Assembly: GCA_039881045.1 (NCBI GenBank)
Contig: JAYWVB010000036.1
Span: 1 to 64,000 of the forward strand
Length of the DNA stretch: 64,000 bases
Reading direction: 5' to 3'
DNA from: Chaetomium olivaceum
Taxonomy: Eukaryota; Ascomycota; Sordariomycetes; Sordariales; Chaetomiaceae
In this document: in pieces, positions 21,851 to 33,190 of the stretch
Numbering within the stretch: position 1 is the stretch's first letter
Layout: every line of letters begins with the position of its first letter
The notes under the pieces: generated by a model
Told to the model about the DNA's origin: nothing
Databases searched by the model: none
What the model saw: the letters and a program-made list of their open reading frames with translations, nothing else
Translations under genes and position numbers: made by a program

Positions 21851-23911
21851 TCAACACCGAGGCTCAAGCGGTGAGCGGCGCTCATTTGGTAGCCTGAATA
21901 TGTATAATATCGTCGTCGAGATGACAAACAACCAGCCGGCGGCGAGAAACGGCAGGCCGACCCAGGCTCCCCCGAGGTCCAGCCCGACACTGAGACTTTT
22001 TGCCAGCAATGGGCCGGCAAGGGTCATGCCAACCATTTCCATAAAGCCGATGAGAGAATTGACAGTGCCAACATGGTGCTCCTCGACCAGTGCGTTGAGC
22101 AGCGACCGGATCATGGCGCCCATACCCGAGCCCAGGGCGAACCAGACCAACCCGATCGAGTAGATGGCACCGTTGACAGCGCCGGCAATGGTCAGACTGC
22201 CCAGGATCAATGTGACACCCGACCATCGCGCCAGCTTGAGGTCCTTGACCATGTCCTCCATACCCAGCCGTCGAACGCAATACCAGCTCACCACGGGTAG
22301 CAGTGCCAACAGCGTCACCAGGCTTCCGGCGTTGCGGATGATCAGGACCATTGAGGCAAGGCTCCAGCTCCAGCCGTACCGGTCGGTCGAGTACTGTAGT
22401 AGAAGCTCTCCGACGTAGCGGCCCAGGAGGCTGAACACGAGCGACAACATGAGGAAAGACACGCTCTTGTTGCCGAGCACGAAATCCCACACCCCGGCCA
22501 CGCCCCCCTAGCCTTCCGCCAGAGCTTGGTCAACCGAGGAAGGTCGTCATGGTCCCCGTAGTCTTCCTCTTGCGGCATCTTCCGGTCGTGGACATGGACC
22601 GTCTCTGGGAAGGTCAACACCATCAGGTTGGTGAAGATCAGGATCGCTAGTGCTACGAGCAGCGGAGTCCATGCGTCCCAGATCAGCATGGCACCGCCGA
22701 TAGGGCCAGCAATCATTTGCGAGCCGAGGAACACGGCTTGAAGTTGGAAAAAGACGGTCGTGCGCTCATCCGACGGGACAACGTCTGCGACCATGGTGAA
22801 CAGCATGGCCACGACGATGGGAATACCGCCACCGATTCTGGTTTCTGTTAGCCAACTGTCCATCCCCCATATCGCATCACCCCCATCCCATGAAAGAAGA
22901 GAAACTCACAGTTGAAACGCGGCCGAAAACCACGTCACCCACAACGGCACCACATCCGAAAAGTAGACTACCCTCACAGTCAGCAAACCCGTTCACAACC
23001 GCCTAGCCCCTCCCCTCCACACAAACCCAATCCCCAACCCCCAAACCAGCAACCAATAAACAAGAAACAAAACAGAAAACAAAAGAACTCACAAACACCA
23101 TAAGTAAACGCCACCGAAACGACGCACCCCACCATTCCCAGCGCCAGCACCGGCCTCCGTCCCCACCGATCCGACAAGATGCCATAGGGCACCGCCCCAA
23201 TGATGCCCGGAAACGCCTCAAACGTGTTGGCCCACCCCGCAGCATGGCCAGATAGCCCTGGACGTCGGCGCCCTTGCAGGCCGGGTCGTCGACCAGGATC
23301 AGGCCGCCGGCCATGTGCCGGAATTTGCTGGTCGTTTCCGCTTCTGCGCCTCCTGGGATGGTGGGGAGGGTGCGGCGGGTGAGCGGGGTGATGGGCGGCG
23401 GGATGGGGGCGGCAGGTTGGTCCGGGTTGGTGGGCGTGTCCGGGTCGGTTGGTGGGATGGGTTGGTTGGGGTCGGTGGGCGGGATGGGGAGGGTGGGCGG
23501 AGTGGGCACATCGAGGTTGTCCTGGGGAAAGAGTTCCGGGTGCTTCTGCCGGCAGATGATGCTCTCCATGATGGCGTTGACGGGCGGGGTGGTCATGCCG
23601 ATGGCGAGTTCAATGAGGAAGACCAGGGCGAGGGAGAGGAGGATCACGCGGGGCCGGAGGGCGGCGCGGAGGTGTTTTGATGGGGAGGGGTGGTCGGCGG
23701 CGGCGGCCGAAGCATTGTCGGTGGCGTCGCCGTTGTCGTCGAAGTCGTTGGTGACGGTCTGGGTGGTGGATTGGGTGGTGAGGTAGTCCGGTGACAGGGA
23801 GCGTGTTGAGTTCGAGACTGTCGGGGTGGGTGTCCCGGCCAATAGCGGCGTTCGATCCGTGTCCGTGTCGATGGGGTCGACGGACGACCGGGCGCGGAGC
23901 GTGTTCGTCAT
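21851..23911 (-). CDS. MFS transporter with Pro-rich first loop, two breaks
   Basis: Three exons: 23911-23093, 22967-22910 and 22837-21851 (introns GTGAGT...GGTAG and GTGAGT...CCAG). About 621 aa after correction. A hydrophilic Ser/Thr-rich N-terminus leads into TM1 (RVILLSLALVFLIELAIGM). A long first external loop follows, with tandem PIPPTDP[ND] units. The MFS motif A is GILSDRWGRRP, followed by further hydrophobic helices to IFRLPNERRS near the C-terminus. Substrate unknown. Two positions need one more G on the coding strand: run 23235-23238 (CTG CGG GGT; adding G gives LRGWANTFEAFPG) and run 22503-22508 (adding G gives GVAGVWDFVLG). Both are homopolymers, so assembly undercalling is likely. 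Confidence 0.8.
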
Positions 23912-25051
23912 GGCGGGGCCGGGGCCGGGGGTTGGTTGTTGGGTGGCTTGGGTTATGAGGACATTCCTTATTTACCGTGGACCTTTTGATGGATATCTAA
24001 CTAAGGCAGGTAACGGAGTAGGTGACGAACACAGAGAGTAAATGCAAACGAGACAAGGAGTGAGTAGAAGCGAAGGCAGGGTCAACGACGTATCAAATGC
24101 TTGATAAAAAAGGAATGTGAGAATCATGAAATAAAAAGTAGGATTCGATGTCCGCGTAATGAGCGGGACCGCTTGGTAAAAATGCGCCGCGAAAGGATGG
24201 TGTCAGCCCAAATGAAGACATCAGACCGAGAAAGGCAGGTCGGAGCTCCGCACCTCGTGCTGTTTCAAGATTCTTCCCACGAATCTAGATGCGACCTGAC
24301 AAGCTTTTCTGTGGCACAGTTGCACCAGCCCTATTTGTACTCCCATCCGTCCCGTTTGTGGTTGGTGACGTCGAAGACACGTCCTCGTCTTCGAATATGT
24401 CGAATTTGTGTGGTATACGCGCGTCGCGGCCACCCCTCCATTCCAAAACCCAACGCGGCCTGGAATGCTTTTTTGCTGCAATGCTTTTTGTCATACTGTG
24501 CAGCAATGTTTTGTTTGTTCCAAAGGATTTCGAGCCATCTCATCTGCAAGGGCGCGCCATCAAGTGATGACAGGACAACCCCCGATTGCTCACGCTACCA
24601 CCTTCCGGAAGCCTTTTCCGCGATTCCCCAGAAGGCATCCAAAATCCCATCCAGATCATCAAAGGCCGCTCGCTTCGCACATCGCCGGCGTGGGCTGGCG
24701 GCCGAGAGCCAATAGTTGATGGTCGGCAGGATGCGATTCCGACCCCCAAAATCGGGGTTTTGTTGAGAACGCCATGGGGATGAACAGCATGGCCGCCAGC
24801 TCATCGACGAGACGGCTGCAAGTGAGCTGGCGCATCGATGTGATGGTTTTACTGGCCGGCGGTCCGGGCCCACCCGCTCGCGGGAGGTACGGGAACCGTG
24901 TGGCCGGCTCTGCGGGTCCCACCCCCTGCCGTGTCCACTGAGGCGACGGTCGGGACCGGTTTCCGGGTCCTCATAAAAATGTTACAAGAAGTCACTTACA
25001 CCCATGCGTGATATCTCCTGGACGGACTACTATCCACCCCATACACCCACC
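23912..25051. other. Divergent intergenic region
   Basis: Between the starts of the MFS gene (-) and the ADP-ribose pyrophosphatase gene (+). Frames in 24.1-24.8 kb lack codon bias or motifs. No gene supported. Confidence 0.5.
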
Positions 25052-25920
25052 ATGTCTGAAGCCAAAGCCAAAGTCATATCCACCGAGCCCCTTGTAAGCC
25101 CTGCCCTAGGTCAAACCCCAAGTATTCCATGACATCAATGTGACGATAACCAACCCTTATCTGGAATGTAGCCCGCGAGCGAGGCGGTGTGGACGAAACT
25201 CGTAAAGTAAGCGCAGTCGTAGAGGCACATCGCCCGGACTGAAATCTTGGAGGAAGAACTGGACCTGACAACCATCCAGAAAGACATACAAAGACCCCAA
25301 TGGCGTAACACGAACATGGGAGTCGGCTGAGCGGAGCACCCGACCAAAGGACAGCGATATCGACGGCGTAGGCATCGTCGCCATCTTGGAGAAGGAGACA
25401 GGTACGCCCCAATAACCTTGTGCACGCTTTCAGACGCCAGCCAACCATGTTCCGTAGGCCCCGAGATCGTCCTCCAAAAGCAGTACCGTCCGCCGCTAGA
25501 TAAAACCGTCATCGAGCTGCCTGCTGGGCTGATCGACGAGGGCGAAACGGCAGAGCAGGCGGCCATTCGCGAGCTCAAGGAGGAGACAGGCTACGTTGCT
25601 GAGGTTCTCGAGACATCACCCGTGATGTTCAATGGTGGGTTCCCCTAGGCATGCTCCCAGCCCTTTTTCTAACGTCTGCAGACCCCGGATTCTGCAACAC
25701 CAATCTTCGCATGGTTCACGTCACAGTGGACATGAGCCTCCCCGCAAACCAGGACCTGAAGCCCGAGCTCGAAGAGAACGAGTTCATCGAGGTGTTCCTC
25801 GTGAAGCTGGTCGACCTGTGGGAGGAGTGCATCAAGCTTGAAGCGCAAGGCTACGCCATCGATGCGCGGATAGCCAACCTTGCCGAGGGTATCGAGATAG
25901 CCAAGAAGTTCAAGCTTTAG
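25052..25920 (+). CDS. ADP-ribose pyrophosphatase, Nudix family (Ysa1/NUDT5-like)
   Basis: Five exons: 25052-25093, 25172-25206, 25280-25401, 25458-25634 and 25682-25920, all GT-AG, giving exactly 204 aa with no frame break. The enzyme group hydrolyses ADP-ribose to AMP and ribose 5-phosphate. The Nudix box is perfect: GLIDEGETAEQAAIRELKEE followed by TGYV (G-x5-E-x7-REL-x-EE-x-G). Upstream QYRPPLDKTVIELPAG matches the ADPRase consensus, and the C-terminus has ENEFIEVFLVKL. No signal peptide, so cytosolic or nuclear. It faces a second Nudix gene, tail to tail, about 100 bases away. Confidence 0.9.
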
Positions 25921-26016
25921 GGGTCGGTTAGATGCCCCACCACCACGAGTCGATGCGCGCCTTAGGTTAGAGAAAAAGACTGGGAATAGAGCATACATAC
26001 CATACGATACCAGACC

Positions 26017-27139
26017 CTAAACTTTCCCTTCCCTCCTCAACCCCTCCCACAGCGCCACCGCAGCGAGACACTTTGCATCCCTCGCACCCTCCTTCCAGAG
26101 ATCCCTCATCCTCACCAGCTTCAGCGTGATCTTCTCCCCTTCCTCCCTCAACCCCGTCAACTTCCCCGTCCACTCCCCTAACTGCGCCCTCGGCACACGC
26201 CGCTCATGCATATAAATCGGGATATACTCATCACAGCCACCCGCACTGGGGTACACCGCCCTCGGCAACCCACCCACACCCACCCCTTCTTCAGCCGCAT
26301 CCGCAACCTCCCCAGCCAATTCACTCAGCGCCACCAGCTCCCCTTCACCAATCACCAACCCCAACTCCTCCCCATCTCCCGCGCCGCCTGGCCCGCAAAA
26401 CTCCCGCCCTCATCCACCATCCCCGCCGGCAATTCCACAAACTCCAAACTCCCCGCCGCCACCCTCGGCTGCACCGTCAGCAGCACATACCGCTCCTCCT
26501 CCTCCTTCCCATCCCCACCCTCACCCGCGGGAGGTACACGTACATCATCCGGCAGCAGCATCACCAACATCGCGACGGACGGCCCGCGGAGGAAGACGGC
26601 GCCGGGGAGGGCCTCGCCCGCCGCGTTGGAGATGGCCGAGGTGAGTTTGACGAAGCCGAGCCGGGAAGGGCCGAAGAGGTCGAAGGCTTGGATGGTGATG
26701 GAGTGCAGGGTGTAGGGGTCGGCGTGGAAGGGGTGGGTCGGGGTGGTGTGCTGGGCGAGGGAGGTTTGTAGGGTGGTGAGCCAGGACTGTTTGGTGGTGG
26801 TGGGTGTTAGTTATCTGGGTTCCATTGTTATGTATGACTGGGTGTGGGGGCGTGGGTGGTGGTGAGTTGGTTATGTGGGAAGCTTACATTGAATGGGGGG
26901 AAGGCTAGGAGTTGGGGTTGGGAGAGGCCCGCTGGGAGGGTGATGGGGATGTGGTAGTCGGGATGCTGGAAGGTGGACATGTTGCTGCTGTGGGTCGAAA
27001 CTGAGATGGTCGAGATCCACGCGAGTCGCGATGCGAAGGGCGATGTGTTCCACGTGCGGAGGAGGGCTGTCCTGCTTTGGTAGAGTGTCGCAAGAATGAT
27101 GGGCATTACTACCAGGAGTGTAATGTACCGGTTGCGCAT
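26017..27139 (-). CDS. Second Nudix hydrolase (NUDT14/ADP-sugar type), one break
   Basis: Exon 1 is 27139-26888 and exon 2 is 26786-26017; the intron has donor GTAAGC and acceptor AACAG. About 340 aa after correction. The first 53 aa (MRNRYITLLVVMPIILATLY onward) form a hydrophobic or mitochondrial-type leader. A second in-frame Met (MSTFQHPDYHIPITLPAGL) looks like the usual start of cytosolic relatives, so two isoforms are possible. The Nudix box is GMVDEGGSFAGQAAREM followed by EELGLV: the first Glu of the canonical box is Gly, as in the NUDT14-like ADP-sugar hydrolases I recall. The frame breaks inside this box at the C run 26370-26373. One more base restores REM-x-EELGL, so an assembly indel is likely. 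C-terminus ITLKLVRMRDLWKEGA. Substrate is inferred only. Confidence 0.75.
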
Positions 27140-27505
27140 CCCGACGTGGGTTATCCTTGACGGGTACGGTGGTTTGTGGTTTGTGATTGGTGGTTGCGAG
27201 TTCGTGATTAAAAATGGTTGCTACAGTAGGAGAGTTGACGTCAACAAATCTGGAAATCACAGGTCCGCCCTGGCCAAACGAAAATTGGTGGGGCTCCAAC
27301 CGTGCGCCCCTACAGCTCAGGCAGCTTCAGCGGGCCCCTGCCGTGTAACTTCATTCTCCCTGGAACCGCATTTGACTCTCAGTCGTATGTTTTCAAGATT
27401 TATCTTCTACACTTCAACCAACTAGTCAGGACCAACTCCGATCGTCACGAGTTTTTCTATTTGCTTTACTCAAACTTTCGACCGTTTATTCTTTTTCCCT
27501 CAAAT

Positions 27506-27506
<1 letters not shown>

Positions 27507-27541
<35 letters not shown>
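27507..27541. repeat. Poly(A) tract, 35 bases
   Basis: An uninterrupted run of 35 A. No retroelement coding sequence or target-site duplication is visible beside it. Confidence 0.95.
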
Positions 27542-27543
<2 letters not shown>

Positions 27544-27859
27544 CCACACTCGTCTTAAAACTATAGCTTCGACTGAAAAAGGCCCGGGGGGCTCGCGAGA
27601 GCGGCTGTCCTAATTAGCCCATATAACAGGGGTGACGAATATGAGAAGATAATCTCGGGCGTACTGCTTACCGGCGGCAGCTTGCAGTCGGCCACCCACT
27701 GACCTTATTTTATGTCCTTCTTTCTCCCACAGCTACAACAACCATGCAAAACAAAGACGGCAGGACCACGCGCTTTCCTATAACTTTCTCCCGGGTTCAC
27801 CGGGATCCCATAATGTACCTATATTTGTCTTTAGATCCTGGCAAGCCTCAACCTCCGAA

Positions 27860-27876
27860 CCCCCCCCCCCCCCCCC
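27860..27876. repeat. Poly(C) tract, 17 bases
   Basis: An uninterrupted run of 17 C just downstream of the receptor gene stop codon. Confidence 0.95.
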
Positions 27877-27900
27877 GGCTCGATTTCCCGTCGACAACCG

Positions 27901-29403
27901 TCACCGTGGGTCTCTCCTGATGCCGTCTGGAGCGCTATCCGGTCCCGGCTCCTCACATCCCACCGCTGCTTTGACTCGGTATGTGTTGTTCTTGGCGGGC
28001 CGCTCCCAGTCGCTGAGGTCGATCTCTTCACGAGATGATCCGGACTGGCTGAGGGCCATGAACGGTCCGGCACCGTCCGGGTTGGTCATCTTTGCTCTCT
28101 TGGATGGGCTCCACCCGCTTTCTTCTGCCCCGTATCCGCTTGCGTCGTGGGTGCGGCCTCTTCCACGCTTGAATATCGGCCGCAGCGCCGGCATTGACAC
28201 TGCTATCAGGACGAGGTAGGCTTCGAGGCTAGAGCGAGATACCGAGTGTCAGAGACGCGGTCAGATTATGATATTGCTCTGTGATGATTGAGACTTCACT
28301 TACGTCCACCAAACTGCCAGATGTGCCATGGCGTCTGATGCGCAGATCAAATTCAGCCACAATCCAGGGGAGATGTTGCAGGAGAGGAGTCCGCGGGGCT
28401 TACAGGTCAGGTCGTCGGTTTCAGTAAGCGCTCGGAGTCCTATGGTCTTCACGATGGATGCAATCATTGCGCTAGACACGTAACCACTGTTAGATTTGTT
28501 AAGGCCCGCTGTTGGGAAATGGAACGAGTAAATGGTACGACTCACAAGACGCCCAGGCTCATGAGGCCGATCAGGGCAGCTTTCTGTTTCCATTCCATTC
28601 TCAGTGACCAGAACAAGGTAGCTGGGAACAGAGCAAGAACAAGGTCGACCACCGAACAAACCGCTGTTAAGTGCGCCTAGTCAGCATTTGTGAATGTCGA
28701 TATCGAGAGACAAAAGGTAAGGAGGTTGTGGGTATGAAGCATCGACTTACAACCTTGAACAAACCCGGTGTATTGTTGGATATGTGGCGCCCAGCAATTG
28801 GCGTTCACACTCTTGTCCCAGAAGCCTTCGATTGGTCTGCACTGTAGGAAGCTGATGATGACGGTTCCGACATCGACGACGAACTGGGCGCCGATAACGC
28901 TCCAGAGAAAGGCTCTACGGCTGGTACTTGGCGGGATGATGCTGAGAAGCAAGAAGGCAAACGATATCCGGCCGAACCCGGGGCACATGATGGAGAAGAA
29001 CTCGCATAGGTACACCCACTTCACCGTGTACATAACGTGCTCGGGCTCATCTTGGAGGACTGAAAGGTGCTGTCCCAAGCCCCATTTCGCCGAAATAGTG
29101 AGGAAGATGCTATTCCCGAACCCGAGCAACTAGACAGTTTGCGATCAGACACTGAGTGCTGGATTGTGACCGTGCAGGTAGGCACTCGCAGCATACACGC
29201 TGACGCCACGACCGGCGGGGGTGCTGTGCAACATAGAAGGGTGGGAGACTCACTAGTGTTAGCAGGATAATGTAGTCATCGATCCTTAGAGTCTGCAAAA
29301 TGCGCAAGCGGACGTGAATCCGTACGCCAACCACTAGAGTTGCCAGGGCTGCGAAAGTCCAAGCAACCGCGACGACGGCAGGGCCAAGATCATCCACAGC
29401 CAT
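27901..29403 (-). CDS. PTH11-like 7TM receptor (fungal rhodopsin domain)
   Basis: Six exons: 29403-29254, 29129-28751, 28663-28546, 28486-28404, 28334-28304 and 28228-27901, giving exactly 362 aa. All junctions are GT-AG and in phase, with no frame break. The N-terminus lacks a CFEM domain and goes straight to TM1 (VVAVAWTFAALATLVVGVRI), followed by the family motif RIDDYIILLTL. Other landmarks are WVYLCEFFSIMCPGFGRISF, the loop motif FLQCRPIEGFWD, and VVDLVLALFPATLFWSLRM. A charged cytosolic tail of about 85 aa follows (FKRGRGRTHDASGYG onward). These are plasma-membrane receptors, some coupled to surface sensing and infection. The ligand cannot be predicted. Confidence 0.88.
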
Positions 29404-31020
29404 AGTGAGGAGAAGCACAGTCACTGGTGTTAACCCGCGGTCCTCCGACGATGTGCTTGGTGGTGGAAGAGAAAATGGCGGGTGGGGTGGGCACTTGATA
29501 GTTTTCTTTTTACTTTTCCTATTTTCTCATCCTATCTATCTACTGTATTCTCTACCCGGGCCGAGGCTCATCGAAACTGAATCAACAACGCAGACGGCCC
29601 CACCCGATCTGTCCGCGCCGCCCGTGCCAACCCAGGAGGAACAAAGAAGTGGAACACGGCGGCATCCTACGGCCCAGAGTCAAGGAAGATCACCGACAAG
29701 AGAAATGGGAGCTCCGGGGAAAAGATTGACTTTGTGAGCTGGGTAATGATGGTATAAAAAGAAAAGCCAGAGAACAGAATCAACCTCCATACAGGTTCCT
29801 GCTCGTCTTCTCCTATAACCCTCATGCACTACATACCTTATCAACTTCGCCAAACTGGCAGCTCAGACGCAACTCCTGCTTCTTTACGAGACCTCAGGTA
29901 ACCTGATCCGCGATATGCCGTCATCTGGTACCTACCAGGTACTTTGCCTTTCAGGTTGTTACCTTATTCATTCTATGGGTACTTGACCTACTGAAGTAGC
30001 CTCCACTGGCCGCTTCAACTTGCTGCACCCGCTCCAAGGCCGCTGCCGGGAACGATCGACCACGTCCCAGCCGTGAACAACAAGCGCCCCTCCAACCGCA
30101 ACTGCTCCGGGTCTGCCCTCAGGTTGAAGACAACTCGGTGCTAGGCAACAATGAAAGGCTGTGTCGACGAGTGTGCATTCGCGTCCATGTAGTTTGAGTA
30201 GGTAGGTAGGTACTGAGTCACGAACGACGGTGCGTGACAGCCTGCAAACTTTCACAGGTGCGGAGATCCGGAGGCTTCCGTTTCAAACCGCGTTCTCTCT
30301 CATTGCATCGCAGTAGTCTCGTCCTCGGGGTTATTTTCCCCTACTGAAGTCACCGGTGGGCTTGGTATGTCGGCTGCTAGTATAGATTGACCGTTGGATA
30401 TGCCTCTTGTAGCTCAGGACCAGGGTTGGCAACATGTAGCTTTTTGATACTAACGAGGCGTAGGCGGCTGATTCGTAGAGGTCATCGGCAAGCTCGCCAA
30501 GACAGTCAAACTGGTGTGCAAGAAACTTGTAGCCAACAACTGTGGCTGTAGTATTTGACTGCATTGAAAGAACTGCGTCATCATTTTAACTTTGTTAATA
30601 GAATCGAAGAAGTTAATGCGATATGTATTAGGGTTAGGGCTAGAATGGGGCTGCACTCCGATTGCCGCTGGTGACAGCCCCAAATTCCCATTTCATCTTT
30701 TGGCGCCTTCTCGTCGCATGGTGTCCGGGTTGCGCGACCGATTGGTACACGTCGCAAGGCAGATATGTTGCACATACATACATACCTCGGACCGCTGGGT
30801 CGCTGTGTCCTTGTGCGAAATCCATTTCGGAAAAACCGACATGGAGTTCTCACGTCGCACAAGCTTTAGTCTCCGGCAGCCTTGCGTCCAAGGGAGGCAA
30901 CGGCGCAACGCAGCTGAAGTGAGGCTCCAAACAGAGTTCACTGAAAGCGGTAAACCCTACTGCTTAGAAGAATAGATTCTGGCTTGATCCTGTCGACATA
31001 TCATCATCATCATTCGAGAA
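29404..31020. other. Divergent intergenic region
   Basis: Between the receptor start (-) and the PARP start (+). Contains a GTAGGTAGGTAGGTAC word at about 30198 and two telomere-type TTAGGG units at 30628-30639. No gene supported. Confidence 0.5.
30628..30639 (+). repeat. Two TTAGGG units
   Basis: TTAGGGTTAGGG is present once. Too short to be more than a chance interstitial telomere-like motif. Confidence 0.6.
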
Positions 31021-33190
31021 ATGAACAACCTGTTGCTTCCGGATCCCCCGGGGACTATCAATCCGGCAAAGCTCTCTACGGCTACCCAGACTGCACCTAA
31101 CGGTCCTAGTGATTTTGACATCCCAGGGCCGGTCGTCTCTTCACAGGACATGCAGATCTCTGTCGAGAATTCCGCCCAAAGAGTTCCGTTGGCACTTTCT
31201 GCAACAACTATAACTGCTTCGATCATTCCGCGCCTCACCCGGATCTCCTCTGACTGGGATCCTAAAGACGACATGATACCGAGTAGCGGGGAGGAATACA
31301 GCGAGTTGAGGGAAGAGTTCGAGGAGCACTTCGCCGAGAAGCCGCATCTACCCACTCGCACGCAGGGCAAGATACATTTCGCACCATGGCTATTTCCGGA
31401 GACAGACAGCGGCTGGGGCAAACATATTTGTTGATCTGGACCCGGACGAAGGCCCGGATACTTCTGTTGTGATCGATGGACCTACAGCGTCAATATATGA
31501 CGCTTTTCTTCTACAAACTGACATTGCACTTAATCTGAATACCTTCTACCGCCAACAGGTAAGTCCAAGCTCGGGTGTCTAACGATGCGGCCTAAATCAC
31601 TAATATGAAAGTCGGGCGTGATTAGATAGTTTTCAATCCTTGCACCAAACGCTACGCTTTTTTGACCCGGCAGGGCCGCGTCGGACTACCACTTCAAGTC
31701 CGTCAAAGGACCGAGGCCAGTGATCTGAAAACTCTCACGGCCAAGTTCCGTAGGGTATTCCGCCAGAAGACTGGCCTCGCGTGGAAAGAAAGACACGAGC
31801 GTTGTCCACCTCAGAGCAGCCGGTTCAACTTCGTCGAACTCGACTACCGTTGGTCATCCGCCCGGCAGCCTGGAAATCTCCCAAACTACGAAACGGTCGA
31901 CGCCAGTATCCACGGCGAGTTGAGGGAACTGATGGAAACAATTCTCTACGGCAGCTCTACCCGGAGGGATGCCGAAAAAGAGCCCCACGATACTCAGGGG
32001 AAGCCTGAGGCTTGGTTGAGATTCAGTGCTCCCTTTGTACATCTCAGTGCTTGGGCTATTTTTTTGGCTTTCAAGACCCTTCAACGGATCGCGAGATGCC
32101 TCGATTCGTGTCGTCCTATTTCCTGGAAGGCCATTCTCAGGGCGTCGTCGCTGTACCGGAGCCAGATACCGTTCTGCGCTGGGCACAACCGCGCTCCAGT
32201 CATATCTTGTTATCACTCTATTTTTCTTGAGCTCAAGTTTCTGCATTCCCTGTGGCCGCGGCCTGAGATTGCCGGCATGTTGAGCGATATCTACCTCCGT
32301 GGTTCGCTTCAGCTACGTGCACACAAGATGCTCGCCCAGCCGCTCTACCGGGCTTATAGCTCCTTACGACATGGTTTCCGTCGCCTAACAGATCCTTGGA
32401 CTCTCGAGTTCCAGGAGCTCAAGAAGTACCTGGAAAAGTCGTGCCACACCCTGCATCGTCTGAAGATCGAGCTCCAAGACATCTATTCGGTCTTCATAAA
32501 GGCGGGTCTAACCAAACCCGTACCGCGATGGAATCGAGAGGAACCAGGGTTACGACGTTTCCGGCCAGGAAAGGCTTCTCCTGTGGCACGGCACGGCGCT
32601 CGAATCACTACTGGGTATCCTCGAATTGGGCCTGCAGATCCGCCGACCAGGGTTTAGCTGGACAGGGACTATGTTTGGCAACGGAATCTACCTTGCTGAT
32701 GCCTCGAGCAAGTCGGCCACATTCTGCAAGTACCAGCAGTCGGGAGGGGACGCGGTGTTGCTGCTCTGTGAGGCTAACGTCGGGCGGCAGAGGCGTCGTT
32801 GTGTGAATAGCATGGAAACCGCACACGATATCATTCGCGCACCAGGCAGCCAATACAGGTGTGTCGAGGGGCTGGGGAAGATTGGGCCCGGTGCATGGAG
32901 GGATGTCGAATGGGATATGCGCGGTGCCCCGAGTTCCGCCACTGTTCGAATGGTATGTAGATGCGGATGTCTCGCCCTGTTTTCCTCATCCTCCTTTCCC
33001 TGCGTCTGCCCATCGCGACGGATTGTTTCAGCTAACAGGCGAGGTACTTTCTCTGCAGCCAGATACGTCGGTGCCCTATGGCGAGACATACTCAGGGGGG
33101 ACTCTGGGGTTCAACGAATACGTCGTCTATGACCCTTCTCATGTTCTTATTCGATACATATTCCGGATAAAGATTAAGTCCGCGTGGTGA
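31021..33190 (+). CDS. WGR-PARP ADP-ribosyltransferase, two frame breaks
   Basis: Exons 31021-31558, 31626-32952 and 33059-33190 (introns GTAAGT...GATTAG and GTATGT...TGCAG). About 664 aa after correction. PARPs use NAD+ to add ADP-ribose to proteins, often at DNA breaks. N-terminus: acidic, without a BRCT domain that I can see. WGR-like region at about 170-260: FYRQQ, then TRQGRVGLPLQ, then FNFVELDY. A poorly conserved middle follows, starting ELRELMETILYG. The catalytic end has all three H-Y-E residues: His in LLLWHGTALESLLGI, Tyr in GNGIYLADASSKSATFC, Glu in GFNEYVVYDP. Frame problems: AAA at 31420-31422 and CCC at 32517-32519, each as if one base too many. Nuclear location inferred. Confidence 0.8.

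Larger units (their letters stand above)
27140..27900. other. Intergenic with long homopolymers
   Basis: Between the second Nudix start and the receptor stop. Contains A35 (27507-27541) and C17 (27860-27876). No gene. Confidence 0.6.

Noticed and set aside
23274..23786. 170-aa plus-strand Gly/Arg-rich open frame
   Set aside because: Antisense shadow of the MFS N-terminus and Pro-rich loop.
24101..24715. 204-aa open frame
   Set aside because: No conserved motif, ordinary amino-acid mix of a chance frame, and competing frames on both strands.
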